Positions 52,195 to 60,231 of a stretch of 64,000 nt of DNA are shown in pieces. The notes beneath the pieces were generated by a model, which saw only the letters and a list, made by a program, of their open reading frames with translations, ran no database searches and was not told where the DNA came from. The DNA comes from Candidatus Onthocola gallistercoris (lineage in GTDB: Bacteria; Bacillota; Clostridia; Lachnospirales; Lachnospiraceae). Where the stretch lies: assembly GCA_018715345.1 (NCBI GenBank), contig DVLT01000024.1:1-64000 (forward strand). The letters are read 5' to 3'. A program made the position numbers and the translations under genes. Numbering within the stretch: the stretch's first letter is position 1; every line of letters begins with the position of its first letter.

Positions 52195-53634
52195 ATGCGA
52201 ATGGGCGATGAGAAAAAATATAAAAAAAACTTGGAAACCTGCCAATCCCAGCTTGCCAGACTTTCACGGGAGTTGAGGGAAAAGGGGATACCTGTGGTGA
52301 TCCTGTTTGAAGGTATGGGGACATCGGGTAAAGGTGATCGGATCCAAGAGTTGATACAGCCGCTGGACCCGCGGGGATTTTCTGTACTGACCGTGAAAAA
52401 GCCAGGAAAAGAAGAACGGAAATATCCCTGGCTGCGGCGATATTTTATGAGCATTCCCCCAAAGGGACAGATCCACATATTCAACGATAGCTGGTACAGT
52501 CAGGTTGTCCGCCGTCTGGCGGTCAAAAAACCGGATGATGGGTTTGCAAAAGAAAAGTGGAAGAAAATCAATCTGTTTGAACAGCAACTGGCAGACGATG
52601 GTACGGTCATCCTGAAATTTTTTCTGGAGTTATCCATGGATGAGCAAAGACATCGCTTGTCATTTTTAAAGAAAAATAAAGATACGGCATGGCTGGTGTC
52701 GGAAAAAGAAAAAGATCAGCAGCGTCATTTTAAACGATGGAAAGCAGGATATGACCGGATGATGAAAGAGACAGATACGCCGTGGGCTCCCTGGATGGTC
52801 ATCGATGCCGATCAGCTTTCACAAGCAGGTATACAGGTGCTGACTGCCGTAAAAGACAGGCTGGCTGAGGCCGTTTCCAAAACGAATACGGGTGAAGAAC
52901 TCCAGTTGGAGAAAACGGAAAATAGGTTGGCCCATGTGGACCTTTCCAAAACCATGGAAAAGGATGTTTACAAGAAAAAATATGATGAGATGAAAGCTTG
53001 TATGCGATCCATGCAAAATCGGCTGTATATGGAAAAGATCCCGTTGATCCTGGTGTTTGAAGGATGGGATGCATCTGGAAAAGGCGGGACGATCAAACGT
53101 CTGACTGCGCCCATGGATCCTCGGGGTTATGAAGTCATCCCCATCTCAGCGCCTGCAGGCGATGAAAAAACCCATCATTATCTGTGGCGCTTTTGGAAGC
53201 ATATGCCCAAACGGGGACATGTGGCTGTTTTTGACAGGAGTTGGTACGGTAGGGTATTGGTGGAACGGGTGGAAGGTTTTGCCCGGCCACAAGAGTGGAT
53301 GCGGGCTTATGACGAGATCAACGAACTGGAAGCCATGCTTCAGGATGAAGGGGCGATCATATTGAAATTCTGGCTGCATATTGATAAGGACGAGCAGGAG
53401 CGGAGATTTAAAGAGCGGATGGAGAATCCGGAAAAACAGTGGAAGATCACGGATGAGGACTGGCGTAACCGGGAAAAATGGCCGGATTATGAAGCGGCAG
53501 CTTCCGATATGTTTGCCAAAACATCGACAAAGCAGATCCCCTGGCACGTGATACCGGCAAATTCCAAATATTATGCCCGCATAAAGGTCATGGAGACGAT
53601 CCTCCAGAGCGTGGAAGAACGGCTGAAGGGATAA
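52195..53634 (+). CDS. pap: Tandem PPK2, polyphosphate:AMP phosphotransferase
   Basis: A 479-residue protein made of two PPK2 domains in tandem. The P-loops are FEGMGTSGKGD (about residue 38-48) in the first and FEGWDASGKGG (about residue 285-295) in the second; lid regions are FNDSWYSQVV and FDRSWYGRVLVERV. Single- and double-domain PPK2 enzymes use polyphosphate to phosphorylate nucleotides; the fused form typically makes ADP from AMP, with the C-terminal domain active. In the first domain Trp-Asp of the P-loop is replaced by Met-Gly and FDRSWYGR by FNDSWYSQ, which fits an inactive N-terminal half. AGGAGG precedes the ATG. Confidence 0.92.
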   Translation: MRMGDEKKYKKNLETCQSQLARLSRELREKGIPVVILFEGMGTSGKGDRIQELIQPLDPRGFSVLTVKKPGKEERKYPWLRRYFMSIPPKGQIHIFNDSWYSQVVRRLAVKKPDDGFAKEKWKKINLFEQQLADDGTVILKFFLELSMDEQRHRLSFLKKNKDTAWLVSEKEKDQQRHFKRWKAGYDRMMKETDTPWAPWMVIDADQLSQAGIQVLTAVKDRLAEAVSKTNTGEELQLEKTENRLAHVDLSKTMEKDVYKKKYDEMKACMRSMQNRLYMEKIPLILVFEGWDASGKGGTIKRLTAPMDPRGYEVIPISAPAGDEKTHHYLWRFWKHMPKRGHVAVFDRSWYGRVLVERVEGFARPQEWMRAYDEINELEAMLQDEGAIILKFWLHIDKDEQERRFKERMENPEKQWKITDEDWRNREKWPDYEAAASDMFAKTSTKQIPWHVIPANSKYYARIKVMETILQSVEERLKG

Positions 53635-53679
53635 TGGATCTTTAGAAAGGGTGTGTTTCGGACAGAATAGGATCAATAA

Positions 53680-53717
53680 AAAGAGAGGTTTCGGCATATT
53701 TGGGCGAAACCTCTCTG
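53680..53717 (-). terminator. Terminator of dapL (possibly bidirectional)
   Basis: On the minus strand AGAGAGGTTTCG pairs with CGAAACCTCTCT and runs into TTTTTATT. It also lies 45 bp after the PPK2 stop. Confidence 0.85.
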
Positions 53718-53763
53718 AAGATGACTGATCTTTGATGGGACAGCGCCACTGTCTGTCAACGGA

Positions 53764-54960
53764 TCAGAACAGTTTGTCAAAACGTTCCATGGCTTCACGG
53801 GTATTTTCATGCAGGCCAAAGGAAGTGAGACGGAAGAAATTCTGACCGTTTTTTCCAAAACCGGCGCCCGGCGTTCCGACCACTTGGATATGATTCAGAA
53901 GATAGTCGAAGAAAGTCCATGAGTCCATACCATTTGGGCACTCAAACCAAATATAGGGGGAGTTCTTTCCGCCAAAGAAGCGGATCCCTTTTTTTGTCAG
54001 CATCTCGGAGATGATGCGGGCATTTTCCTGATAATAACGGATATTTTCATGGCATTGGGCCATACCTTCTTCTGTGAATACGGCCGCTGCACCGTTTTGG
54101 ATAATGTAGGAAGTTCCATTGAATTTGGTCGTTTGACGCCGATTCCACATGGAATTTAAGGACATGGTCTCACCGGTGGAAGCTTTGAAGGAAAGTTCCT
54201 CCGGAACGATGGTATAACCTAAACGGGTTCCGGTAAAACCGGCTGTTTTCGACAGGGAACAGAACTCGATCGCGCATTTTTTCGCGCCTTCGATGGCGAA
54301 GATGCTTCTGGGCAGCGTTGGATCTGTGATATAGGCTTCGTAAGCAGAATCATAAAGGATGACCGCTTCATTTTCGAGGGCGTAATCCACCCATGCCTTT
54401 AACTGTTCTTTGTTGTAAGCTGCGCCGGTGGGATTATTGGGGGAGCAAAGATAGATGATATCCGCGTGGATGTCCCTATCCGGCAGCGGAAGGAAATCAT
54501 TTTCTGCGTTGGCGTCGATATATACGATCTTACGTCCGCTCATGGTATTGGAATCTACATAAACCGGATAGACCGGATCCGGGATGAGGATCACGTTGTC
54601 GTCAGCAAACAGATCGGTGATGTTGCCGGTGTCGCTTTTGGCACCATCGGAGATGAATACGTCCTCGGTCGTGATGGATACGCCGTGGGAAGCGTAATAT
54701 TTTACGATAGCTTCGCGGAGAAACATATATCCGTGTTCCGGACCGTAACCCATGAAAGTATCCGATGAAGCCATGGCGTCCACCCCTTCATGGAGCGCTT
54801 TTAACGCTGCCGGTTCCAAAGGACGGGTAACGTCTCCGATGCCGAGACGGATGATTTTCTGATCAGGATGCTCTTTTGTATATTTATCAACACGATGGGC
54901 AATCTCTGCAAAAAGATAGCTTTCTTTCATTTTTAAATAATTTTCGTTTAGTCTTGGCAT
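53764..54960 (-). CDS. dapL: LL-diaminopimelate aminotransferase
   Basis: Makes LL-diaminopimelate directly from tetrahydrodipicolinate, supplying lysine and cell-wall synthesis. The 398-residue protein is a class I/II PLP aminotransferase with the DapL-type start MPRLNENYLKMKESYLF, IRLGIGDVTRPL, DGAKSDTGNI, the PLP Asn/Pro block CSPNNPTGAAYN, the Schiff-base Lys in FCSLSKTAGFTGTRLGY and the terminal FFRLTSFG with the carboxylate-binding Arg. The ATG at 54960 follows AAAGGGTGG. Its leader has a consensus promoter and a perfect ARG box. No other lysine genes are adjacent. Confidence 0.97.
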   Translation of the reverse strand: MPRLNENYLKMKESYLFAEIAHRVDKYTKEHPDQKIIRLGIGDVTRPLEPAALKALHEGVDAMASSDTFMGYGPEHGYMFLREAIVKYYASHGVSITTEDVFISDGAKSDTGNITDLFADDNVILIPDPVYPVYVDSNTMSGRKIVYIDANAENDFLPLPDRDIHADIIYLCSPNNPTGAAYNKEQLKAWVDYALENEAVILYDSAYEAYITDPTLPRSIFAIEGAKKCAIEFCSLSKTAGFTGTRLGYTIVPEELSFKASTGETMSLNSMWNRRQTTKFNGTSYIIQNGAAAVFTEEGMAQCHENIRYYQENARIISEMLTKKGIRFFGGKNSPYIWFECPNGMDSWTFFDYLLNHIQVVGTPGAGFGKNGQNFFRLTSFGLHENTREAMERFDKLF

Positions 54961-54987
54961 ATGAATCCACCCTTTCTGTGAGATGTA

Positions 54988-55005
54988 AATGAATAAATAT
55001 TCATT
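54988..55005. promoter_or_regulatory. ARG box (predicted ArgR site) in the dapL leader
   Basis: AATGAATAAATATTCATT fits the ARG box WNTGAATWWWWATTCANW at every defined position and is part of a 22-bp inverted repeat with ten-base arms (54986-55007). It lies about 20-35 bases after the predicted dapL start of transcription. Confidence 0.65.
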
Positions 55006-55027
55006 TAGTACGTTTAAAACAACACCT

Positions 55028-55056
55028 ATTTTAGCAAATAAGCGATATTGTGTCAA
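55028..55056 (-). promoter_or_regulatory. Promoter of dapL
   Basis: On the minus strand TTGACA, 17 bp, TAAAAT. Confidence 0.85.
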
Positions 55057-55070
55057 TGAACGGTTAGGTA

Positions 55071-55099
55071 TTGATAAATATTAGTAAAAGTGATATAAT
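55071..55099 (+). promoter_or_regulatory. Promoter of the purine gene pair
   Basis: TTGATA (55071-55076), 17 bp, TATAAT (55094-55099), the latter also in TGATATAAT (extended -10). The leader is too short for a purine riboswitch. Confidence 0.8.
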
Positions 55100-55126
55100 G
55101 AGGGTGATTAATAAGGAGGATTTCTA

Positions 55127-55840
55127 ATGGAAAGATTATCGATCGAGACATTGTTGAGGGAAAATGCTTATCCGGGCCGCGGGATCATCATCGGCAGATC
55201 TCCGGATGGCAGGCATGCGGTGACGGCTTATTTTATCATGGGACGCAGCGAGAACAGTCGGAACCGTATTTTTGTGGAGGAAGGGGAAGGAATCCGCACC
55301 GAAGCCTTTGATCCTTCAAAAGTGACAGATCCCAGTTTGATCATCTATGCGCCTGTTCGCGTACTGGGTAATAAGACCATTGTGACCAACGGGGATCAGA
55401 CGGACACCATCTATGATCTGATGGACAGGCAGCAGACGTTTGAACAGGCGCTGCGGACACGGGAATTTGAACCGGATGCGCCGAATTACACGCCGAGGAT
55501 TTCGGGCATTCTGCACGTGGGAGATGGAAAGTTCAATTATGCCATGTCGGTCATCAAAAGCAATCAGGGACGGCCGGAAAGCTGTCTGCGTTTTAATTAT
55601 GCTTACAATACGCCTTTTGCCGGTGAAGGACATTTCATCCATACCTATCAGGGAGACGGCGATCCGCTGCCCAGCTTTTGCGGCGAACCCCGCTGTGTGA
55701 ATGTGGAGGATGATATAGACGATTATACCCGGATGTTATGGGAGAGCCTGAACGAGGATAACAAGGTATCTTTGTTTGTGCGTTATATTGATATTGAAAA
55801 GGGCGCATGGGAATCACGGATCATAAACAAGAATAAATAA
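55127..55840 (+). CDS. IMP cyclohydrolase, PurO-like
   Basis: Predicted to close FAICAR to IMP, the last step of purine synthesis. The 237-residue protein resembles the IMP cyclohydrolase family first known from archaea (PurO): YPGRGIIIGRSPDGRHAVTAYFIMGRSENSRNR, read in parts, SLIIYAPVR, YTPRISGIL and FHT-like HFIHTYQGDGDPLPSF. It is unrelated to the N-terminal domain of PurH. The next gene, 14 bases on, encodes the other half-reaction, AICAR formyltransferase, which makes the assignment strong. AAGGAGG precedes the ATG. Confidence 0.88.
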   Translation: MERLSIETLLRENAYPGRGIIIGRSPDGRHAVTAYFIMGRSENSRNRIFVEEGEGIRTEAFDPSKVTDPSLIIYAPVRVLGNKTIVTNGDQTDTIYDLMDRQQTFEQALRTREFEPDAPNYTPRISGILHVGDGKFNYAMSVIKSNQGRPESCLRFNYAYNTPFAGEGHFIHTYQGDGDPLPSFCGEPRCVNVEDDIDDYTRMLWESLNEDNKVSLFVRYIDIEKGAWESRIINKNK

Positions 55841-55854
55841 AGGAGGCCAGGGCC

Positions 55855-57030
55855 ATGAAGGAGCTGGAATTAAAGTACGGATGTAACCCTAATCAGAAAC
55901 CGTCCCGCATATTTATGAAAGAAGGTGAACTGCCCATTCAGGTGCTGAATGGGAAACCAGGATATATCAATTTCTTGGATGCGTTTAATGGATGGCAGTT
56001 GGTCAGTGAACTGAAAAAGGCCACTGGTCTTCCGGCAGCCACTTCTTTTAAACATGTGTCTCCGGCAGGAGCGGCCGTTGGGCTGCCCCTTTCCGACGTG
56101 CTCAAAAAGATTTACTGGGTGGATGATCTGGGCCCCCTGTCCCCGCTGGCATGTGCTTATGCCCGGGCCAGAGGCGCGGATCGGATGTCCTCTTTTGGCG
56201 ATTTCATCGCCCTGTCTGATGTGTGCGATGTGTCCACGGCCAGGATGATCAAACGGGAAGTATCCGATGGCGTGATCGCGCCTGGTTATGAGGCGGAAGC
56301 GTTGGAATTGCTCAAGTCTAAAAAGAAGGGGAATTACAATGTGATCCAGATCGACCCGGATTACAGACCAGAACCGGTGGAGCACAAAGAGGTTTTTGGC
56401 ATAACCTTTGAGCAGGGAAGAAATGAACTGGCGATAGATGACAGCCTTCTTGCAAACGTTGTCACCGAAAACAAAGATATTCCTGAATCAGCAAAGATCG
56501 ATCTGATCCTTTCCTTGATCACATTAAAATATACCCAGTCCAATTCCGTATGCTATGCAAAAGATGGACAGGCCATCGGCATCGGGGCCGGACAGCAGTC
56601 CCGTATCCATTGTACCCGTTTGGCCGGACAGAAGGCGGATAACTGGTATCTGCGTCAATGTCCTAAAGTTTTGGAGCTGCCCTTTAAAGACAAGATCGGA
56701 CGGGCAGACAGGGATAATGCCATCGATCTATACATTGGCGATGAATACATGGATGTGTTGGCCGATGGAAAGTGGGAAAATATTTTCAAATGGCGGCCGG
56801 AAGTTTTTACGAGAGATGAGAAAAGAGCATGGCTGGATGGGCTGAAAGACGTGGCTCTTGGTTCGGATGCCTTCTTTCCATTTGGAGACAATATCGAAAG
56901 AGCCCACAGAAGTGGTGTTAAATATGTGGCTCAGCCAGGCGGTTCCATCCGGGATGACCAGGTGATCGCAACCTGCGATCAATACGGCATGGCCATGGCA
57001 TTTACCGGTATACGGCTGTTCCATCATTGA
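55855..57030 (+). CDS. Stand-alone AICAR formyltransferase
   Basis: Transfers a formyl group from 10-formyl-THF to AICAR. The 391-residue protein corresponds to the C-terminal domain of PurH only: LKYGCNPNQKPSRIF, the catalytic Lys-His in SFKHVSPAGAAVG, SFGDFIALSD, LKYTQSNSVCYAKDGQAIGIGAGQQSR, given in parts, and FFPFGDNIERAHRSGVKYVAQPGGS. The MGS-like IMP cyclohydrolase domain is missing and is replaced in function by the preceding PurO-like gene. AGGAGG precedes the ATG. Confidence 0.94.
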   Translation: MKELELKYGCNPNQKPSRIFMKEGELPIQVLNGKPGYINFLDAFNGWQLVSELKKATGLPAATSFKHVSPAGAAVGLPLSDVLKKIYWVDDLGPLSPLACAYARARGADRMSSFGDFIALSDVCDVSTARMIKREVSDGVIAPGYEAEALELLKSKKKGNYNVIQIDPDYRPEPVEHKEVFGITFEQGRNELAIDDSLLANVVTENKDIPESAKIDLILSLITLKYTQSNSVCYAKDGQAIGIGAGQQSRIHCTRLAGQKADNWYLRQCPKVLELPFKDKIGRADRDNAIDLYIGDEYMDVLADGKWENIFKWRPEVFTRDEKRAWLDGLKDVALGSDAFFPFGDNIERAHRSGVKYVAQPGGSIRDDQVIATCDQYGMAMAFTGIRLFHH

Positions 57031-57066
57031 TGATCGATTTTTTCATTAGTAGAAAATGATAAAATG

Positions 57067-57103
57067 CAGGGGTATGCGAAACATTTCGCATACCCCTGTT
57101 TTT
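57067..57103 (+). terminator. Terminator of the purine pair
   Basis: CAGGGGTATGCGAAA and TTTCGCATACCCCTG form a perfect 15-base stem before TTTTT. Confidence 0.95.
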
Positions 57104-57150
57104 AATGTTCCGACTGTCCTGATGTTTGGAAAAACAGCCGGTTGGCTTCA

Positions 57151-57179
57151 TTGACAAAAGGAAAATAGAAAGGTATAGT
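57151..57179 (+). promoter_or_regulatory. Promoter of the tcdA operon
   Basis: TTGACA (57151-57156), 17 bp, TATAGT (57174-57179). Confidence 0.78.
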
Positions 57180-57208
57180 TATAAGGATATAACAGAGAGG
57201 AAAATATT

Positions 57209-57952
57209 ATGACAGACAGATTGGAACGTACCCGATGGCTGATCGGGGATAAGGGTATCGACAAACTTACAGCCTCCCATGTGGCCGTATTTGGCATTGG
57301 CGGTGTGGGCGGCTATGTGGTTGAAGCGTTGGCCCGCAGCGGCGTCGGAGAACTGACTTTGATCGATAATGACCGGGTCCACCGGACGAATTTCAACCGG
57401 CAGATCATCGCGGTCAGAGAAACAGAAGGTATGAAAAAGACAGAGGCCATGGGGCGTCGGATCGCCTCCATCGATCCAGACATACAGGTACATGAATATA
57501 ACAGTTTCTTTTTGCCGGAGAACAGCCATCAGGTGGATTTTTCCAGGTTTGACTATATTGTGGATGCGGTGGACACGGTGACGGCAAAACTGGAGATCAT
57601 CTGCCGGGCTGTGAAAGAAGGGATCCCTGTCATCAGTTCCATGGGAACGGGCAATAAGATGGATCCGGGAAAGCTTGAGGTATCGGATATTTACCAGACA
57701 TCCGGCTGTCCCCTGGCCCGGGTGATGCGACGAGAACTTAAAAAGAGAGGTATACCAAAACTGAAAGTGGTGTATTCAACAGAGACGCCGATGAAGCCGA
57801 TGGATGCCAGCGGAACGGCACAAGAAATGACCGGCCGTCATTTACCTGGAAGTTCAGCTTTTGTGCCGCCGGCGGCGGGGCTGATGCTGGCTTCCCAGGT
57901 GGTCATGGATCTTTTAAAGGAGGATGGGCTATGGCCTTTGAATTTAAAATAG
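57209..57952 (+). CDS. tcdA: tRNA threonylcarbamoyladenosine dehydratase
   Basis: Converts t6A37 of tRNAs into its cyclic form with ATP. The 247-residue E1-like protein has the nucleotide-binding VAVFGIGGVGGYVVEALARSG, LIDNDRVHRTNFNRQ, the DAVDTVTAKLEII block, SSMGTGNKMDP and the Cys of SGCPLARVMRRELKKR. The ribosome site is GAGG. It heads an operon: its end overlaps the LRR gene by 22 bases, although the function of that gene is not obviously related. Confidence 0.95.
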   Translation: MTDRLERTRWLIGDKGIDKLTASHVAVFGIGGVGGYVVEALARSGVGELTLIDNDRVHRTNFNRQIIAVRETEGMKKTEAMGRRIASIDPDIQVHEYNSFFLPENSHQVDFSRFDYIVDAVDTVTAKLEIICRAVKEGIPVISSMGTGNKMDPGKLEVSDIYQTSGCPLARVMRRELKKRGIPKLKVVYSTETPMKPMDASGTAQEMTGRHLPGSSAFVPPAAGLMLASQVVMDLLKEDGLWPLNLK

Positions 57953-58872
57953 AAAACGAAGAGGCCCTTTTGGCCGGATATTCTGGGGAAACAGATGAGG
58001 TGATCTTTGTGCCGGAGCGATATGAAGGTTATCCGGTGACGGCTGTCGGGGATCATGCCTTTTATCAGCATAAGGAAATACATCGCATCCATCTTCCCGA
58101 GTCTATCCGGCAGATCCAGGCCTATGCTTTTGCCGAATGCCGTTTTTTGGAACAGATGGAATTGCCGGAGGGAGTCACCTTTATCGGCGACTATGCTTTT
58201 TACAACTGCATCCGGTTGAAACGGATCAATTTTCCCTCCACTCTTGACCAGATGGGGTATGGCTCTTTTAAAAACGACACGGAATTGACCGATATCCATC
58301 TGTTTACAGCTCCAGGAGATGAAAACAGTGTGAATACGATCCTGGATGACACGAATCACGAGACGACGGTCACTTTTCATTATCCGGACGGCAGCTGCGG
58401 TAAGTTGATCTTTACGGAATTTTATCTGGATGAGGTCCCTAATATCGAGGCCCGGCAGTTTAATCACCTGACCTATGGATCCGGCTCCATGTACCGGAAC
58501 TGCCTTGGCGCATCGGGGATGGATTACAGGAAGTATGACGAATTGTTTTCGTTTGCCACCCATATGGATGAATTGTCAACCGTTTGCCAGATGGCAGTCA
58601 ATCGACTTTTATATCCCCGGGAACTGGGACAGGAAGCAAAAGATCAGTATCTGGATCATCTTGCATCATTGCCGGATGTCCCCATCTATCTTATGGATAC
58701 GGAGCAGAGGGAAGCTTTGGAGCTTTTGATGCAGGAACGGGTATTGGATAAGGATATTTTGGAAAAAGCGTTGCAATATGGGCAAAATCATGGTAAGAGC
58801 GAATATGTGAGCCTGCTGATCCACTATAAGAATCAGTGGTATCCGGCAGTGGAAAAGGAGTATGACCTGTGA
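57931..58872 (+). CDS. LRR_5 (BspA-like) protein with unknown C-terminal domain
   Basis: A 313-residue cytoplasmic protein with no signal peptide. Residues about 1-125 hold four or five LRR_5 repeats of the BspA type (VTAVGDHAFYQHKEIHRIHLPES, IQAYAFAECRFLEQMELPEG, IGDYAFYNCIRLKRINFPST, MGYGSFKNDTELTDIHL, each about 23 residues, cited as parts). Residues about 165-313 are helical and end with an ankyrin-like stretch (ALELLMQERVLDKDILEKAL then YVSLLIHYKNQW). The start follows AAAGGAGG. It lies 24 bp before the VWA gene and is part of the LRR-VWA-MoxR set. Confidence 0.82.
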   Translation: MAFEFKIENEEALLAGYSGETDEVIFVPERYEGYPVTAVGDHAFYQHKEIHRIHLPESIRQIQAYAFAECRFLEQMELPEGVTFIGDYAFYNCIRLKRINFPSTLDQMGYGSFKNDTELTDIHLFTAPGDENSVNTILDDTNHETTVTFHYPDGSCGKLIFTEFYLDEVPNIEARQFNHLTYGSGSMYRNCLGASGMDYRKYDELFSFATHMDELSTVCQMAVNRLLYPRELGQEAKDQYLDHLASLPDVPIYLMDTEQREALELLMQERVLDKDILEKALQYGQNHGKSEYVSLLIHYKNQWYPAVEKEYDL

Positions 58873-58896
58873 TCAGGCCGGAGGTGATAAAAACAG

Positions 58897-60231
58897 ATGA
58901 ATCCCATGAAAGAACAGTTAAGTCAGATCGGTGTGAAGATATTGACAGCATCCCGGAATGATATTTATCTGTCCATGCGTTTTTTTGACATCGCTTTGAG
59001 CGGTCTGACTTATGAGATGAATCTTTCCACCCGGACCATCGGTACGGACGGGTTTAAGATATTGTTCAATCCTGGCTATCTGGTGTCCAGTTACAAAGAG
59101 TATCCCCAGGATGTGAACCGGGTCTATGTCCATATGCTCCTCCACAATATCTTTCGCCACTATTCCGGCAGACAGCAGAGAGATCCGGAGCTGTGGAATC
59201 TGGCCTGCGATATTGCTGTGGAGTCCATGGTGGATGAATTTCAGGCGGCTTGTGTCAAACGGGTGATCACCGATGAACGGATCAGCTGGTATTATCGCCT
59301 GAAGAAAGATATAAAGGTACTGAATGCCGAATCGGTCTATCGGTGGCTTGTACGGGCAAAGCTGCCCTTTTATGAACAGCAGAAGGCAGAAAAACTATTT
59401 CGATGGGATGACCACGCTTTCTGGGACAGTGAAGATGACGATCCATCGGATCAGAGACAGCAAAGACAAAAAAGGCGGGATAAAAAGTGGCAGGATATCA
59501 GCGAAAAGACGCGGACGAATCTGAAAACCTTTTCAAAGGATGCCACGGATAAGGCCGGCGATCTGCTTTTGCAGATGGATATTTCTTTAAGAGAGCGTTA
59601 TGATTATAAGGCCTTTTTAAAGAAGTTCGCAGTACGCAATGAAGAGATCCGGCTGGATATGGATAATTTTGACTATATTTTTTATACTTATGGACTGAAT
59701 GCCTATGGCAATATCCCGCTGATCGAGCCATTGGAATACAGGGAGACGGAAAAAATCCAGGAGCTGGCCATCATCGTGGATACCTCCGAATCCTGCAGTG
59801 AAGAACTGCTGCGGAAGTTTTTCGGGGAGACCTTCGCCATCCTTCATCAGATGGACAGCTTTTTTAAAAAGATCAATATCCATATCATCCAATGTGACGC
59901 GGATGTGCAGAAGGATACGGCCATCCATTCTATGGATGATATGAAAAAATATATGAAGCAGCTGATGGTCAGGGGCCGGGGCGGCACGGATTTTAGAAAA
60001 GGATTAGGCTATGTGAACCGTCTGGTGGAAGAAGGAGAGTTCAAGAACCTGAAAGGCGTCCTCTATTTTACAGACGGTTATGGCGCTTTCCCGAAAAATA
60101 AACCGCCCTATGATGTGGCATTTATTTTTGTCAGTGAAGATGGCACAGACGTGAAGGTTCCGCCGTGGGCCATGAAAGTCCTGCTGGAATCGGATGATAT
60201 CATGAGTTGGAGTGAAGCAGATGAACATTAA
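58897..60231 (+). CDS. VWA-like DUF2201 protein with degenerate metallopeptidase domain
   Basis: A 444-residue protein in two parts. The N-terminal 150 residues match the putative metallopeptidase domain that precedes VWA-like regions, but the motif reads His79-Met-Leu-Leu-His83 with His88 following, so the catalytic Glu of HExxH is Met. Later residues (290-440) form a VWA-like domain with MIDAS residues Asp295, Ser297 and Ser299 in IIVDTSESC, the Thr in GRGGTDFRKG and Asp in YFTDGYG. The middle is a very charged linker. MoxR ATPases typically act on such VWA partners, and one is encoded next with an 11-base overlap. Confidence 0.85.
   Translation: MNPMKEQLSQIGVKILTASRNDIYLSMRFFDIALSGLTYEMNLSTRTIGTDGFKILFNPGYLVSSYKEYPQDVNRVYVHMLLHNIFRHYSGRQQRDPELWNLACDIAVESMVDEFQAACVKRVITDERISWYYRLKKDIKVLNAESVYRWLVRAKLPFYEQQKAEKLFRWDDHAFWDSEDDDPSDQRQQRQKRRDKKWQDISEKTRTNLKTFSKDATDKAGDLLLQMDISLRERYDYKAFLKKFAVRNEEIRLDMDNFDYIFYTYGLNAYGNIPLIEPLEYRETEKIQELAIIVDTSESCSEELLRKFFGETFAILHQMDSFFKKINIHIIQCDADVQKDTAIHSMDDMKKYMKQLMVRGRGGTDFRKGLGYVNRLVEEGEFKNLKGVLYFTDGYGAFPKNKPPYDVAFIFVSEDGTDVKVPPWAMKVLLESDDIMSWSEADEH

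Noticed and set aside
54961-55030. Lysine riboswitch upstream of dapL
   Set aside because: The leader is only about 60 bases and contains an inverted repeat of ARG-box type, too small for the L-box.
55100-55126. Purine riboswitch upstream of the purine pair
   Set aside because: The predicted start of transcription is about 20 bases before the gene; no room for an aptamer.
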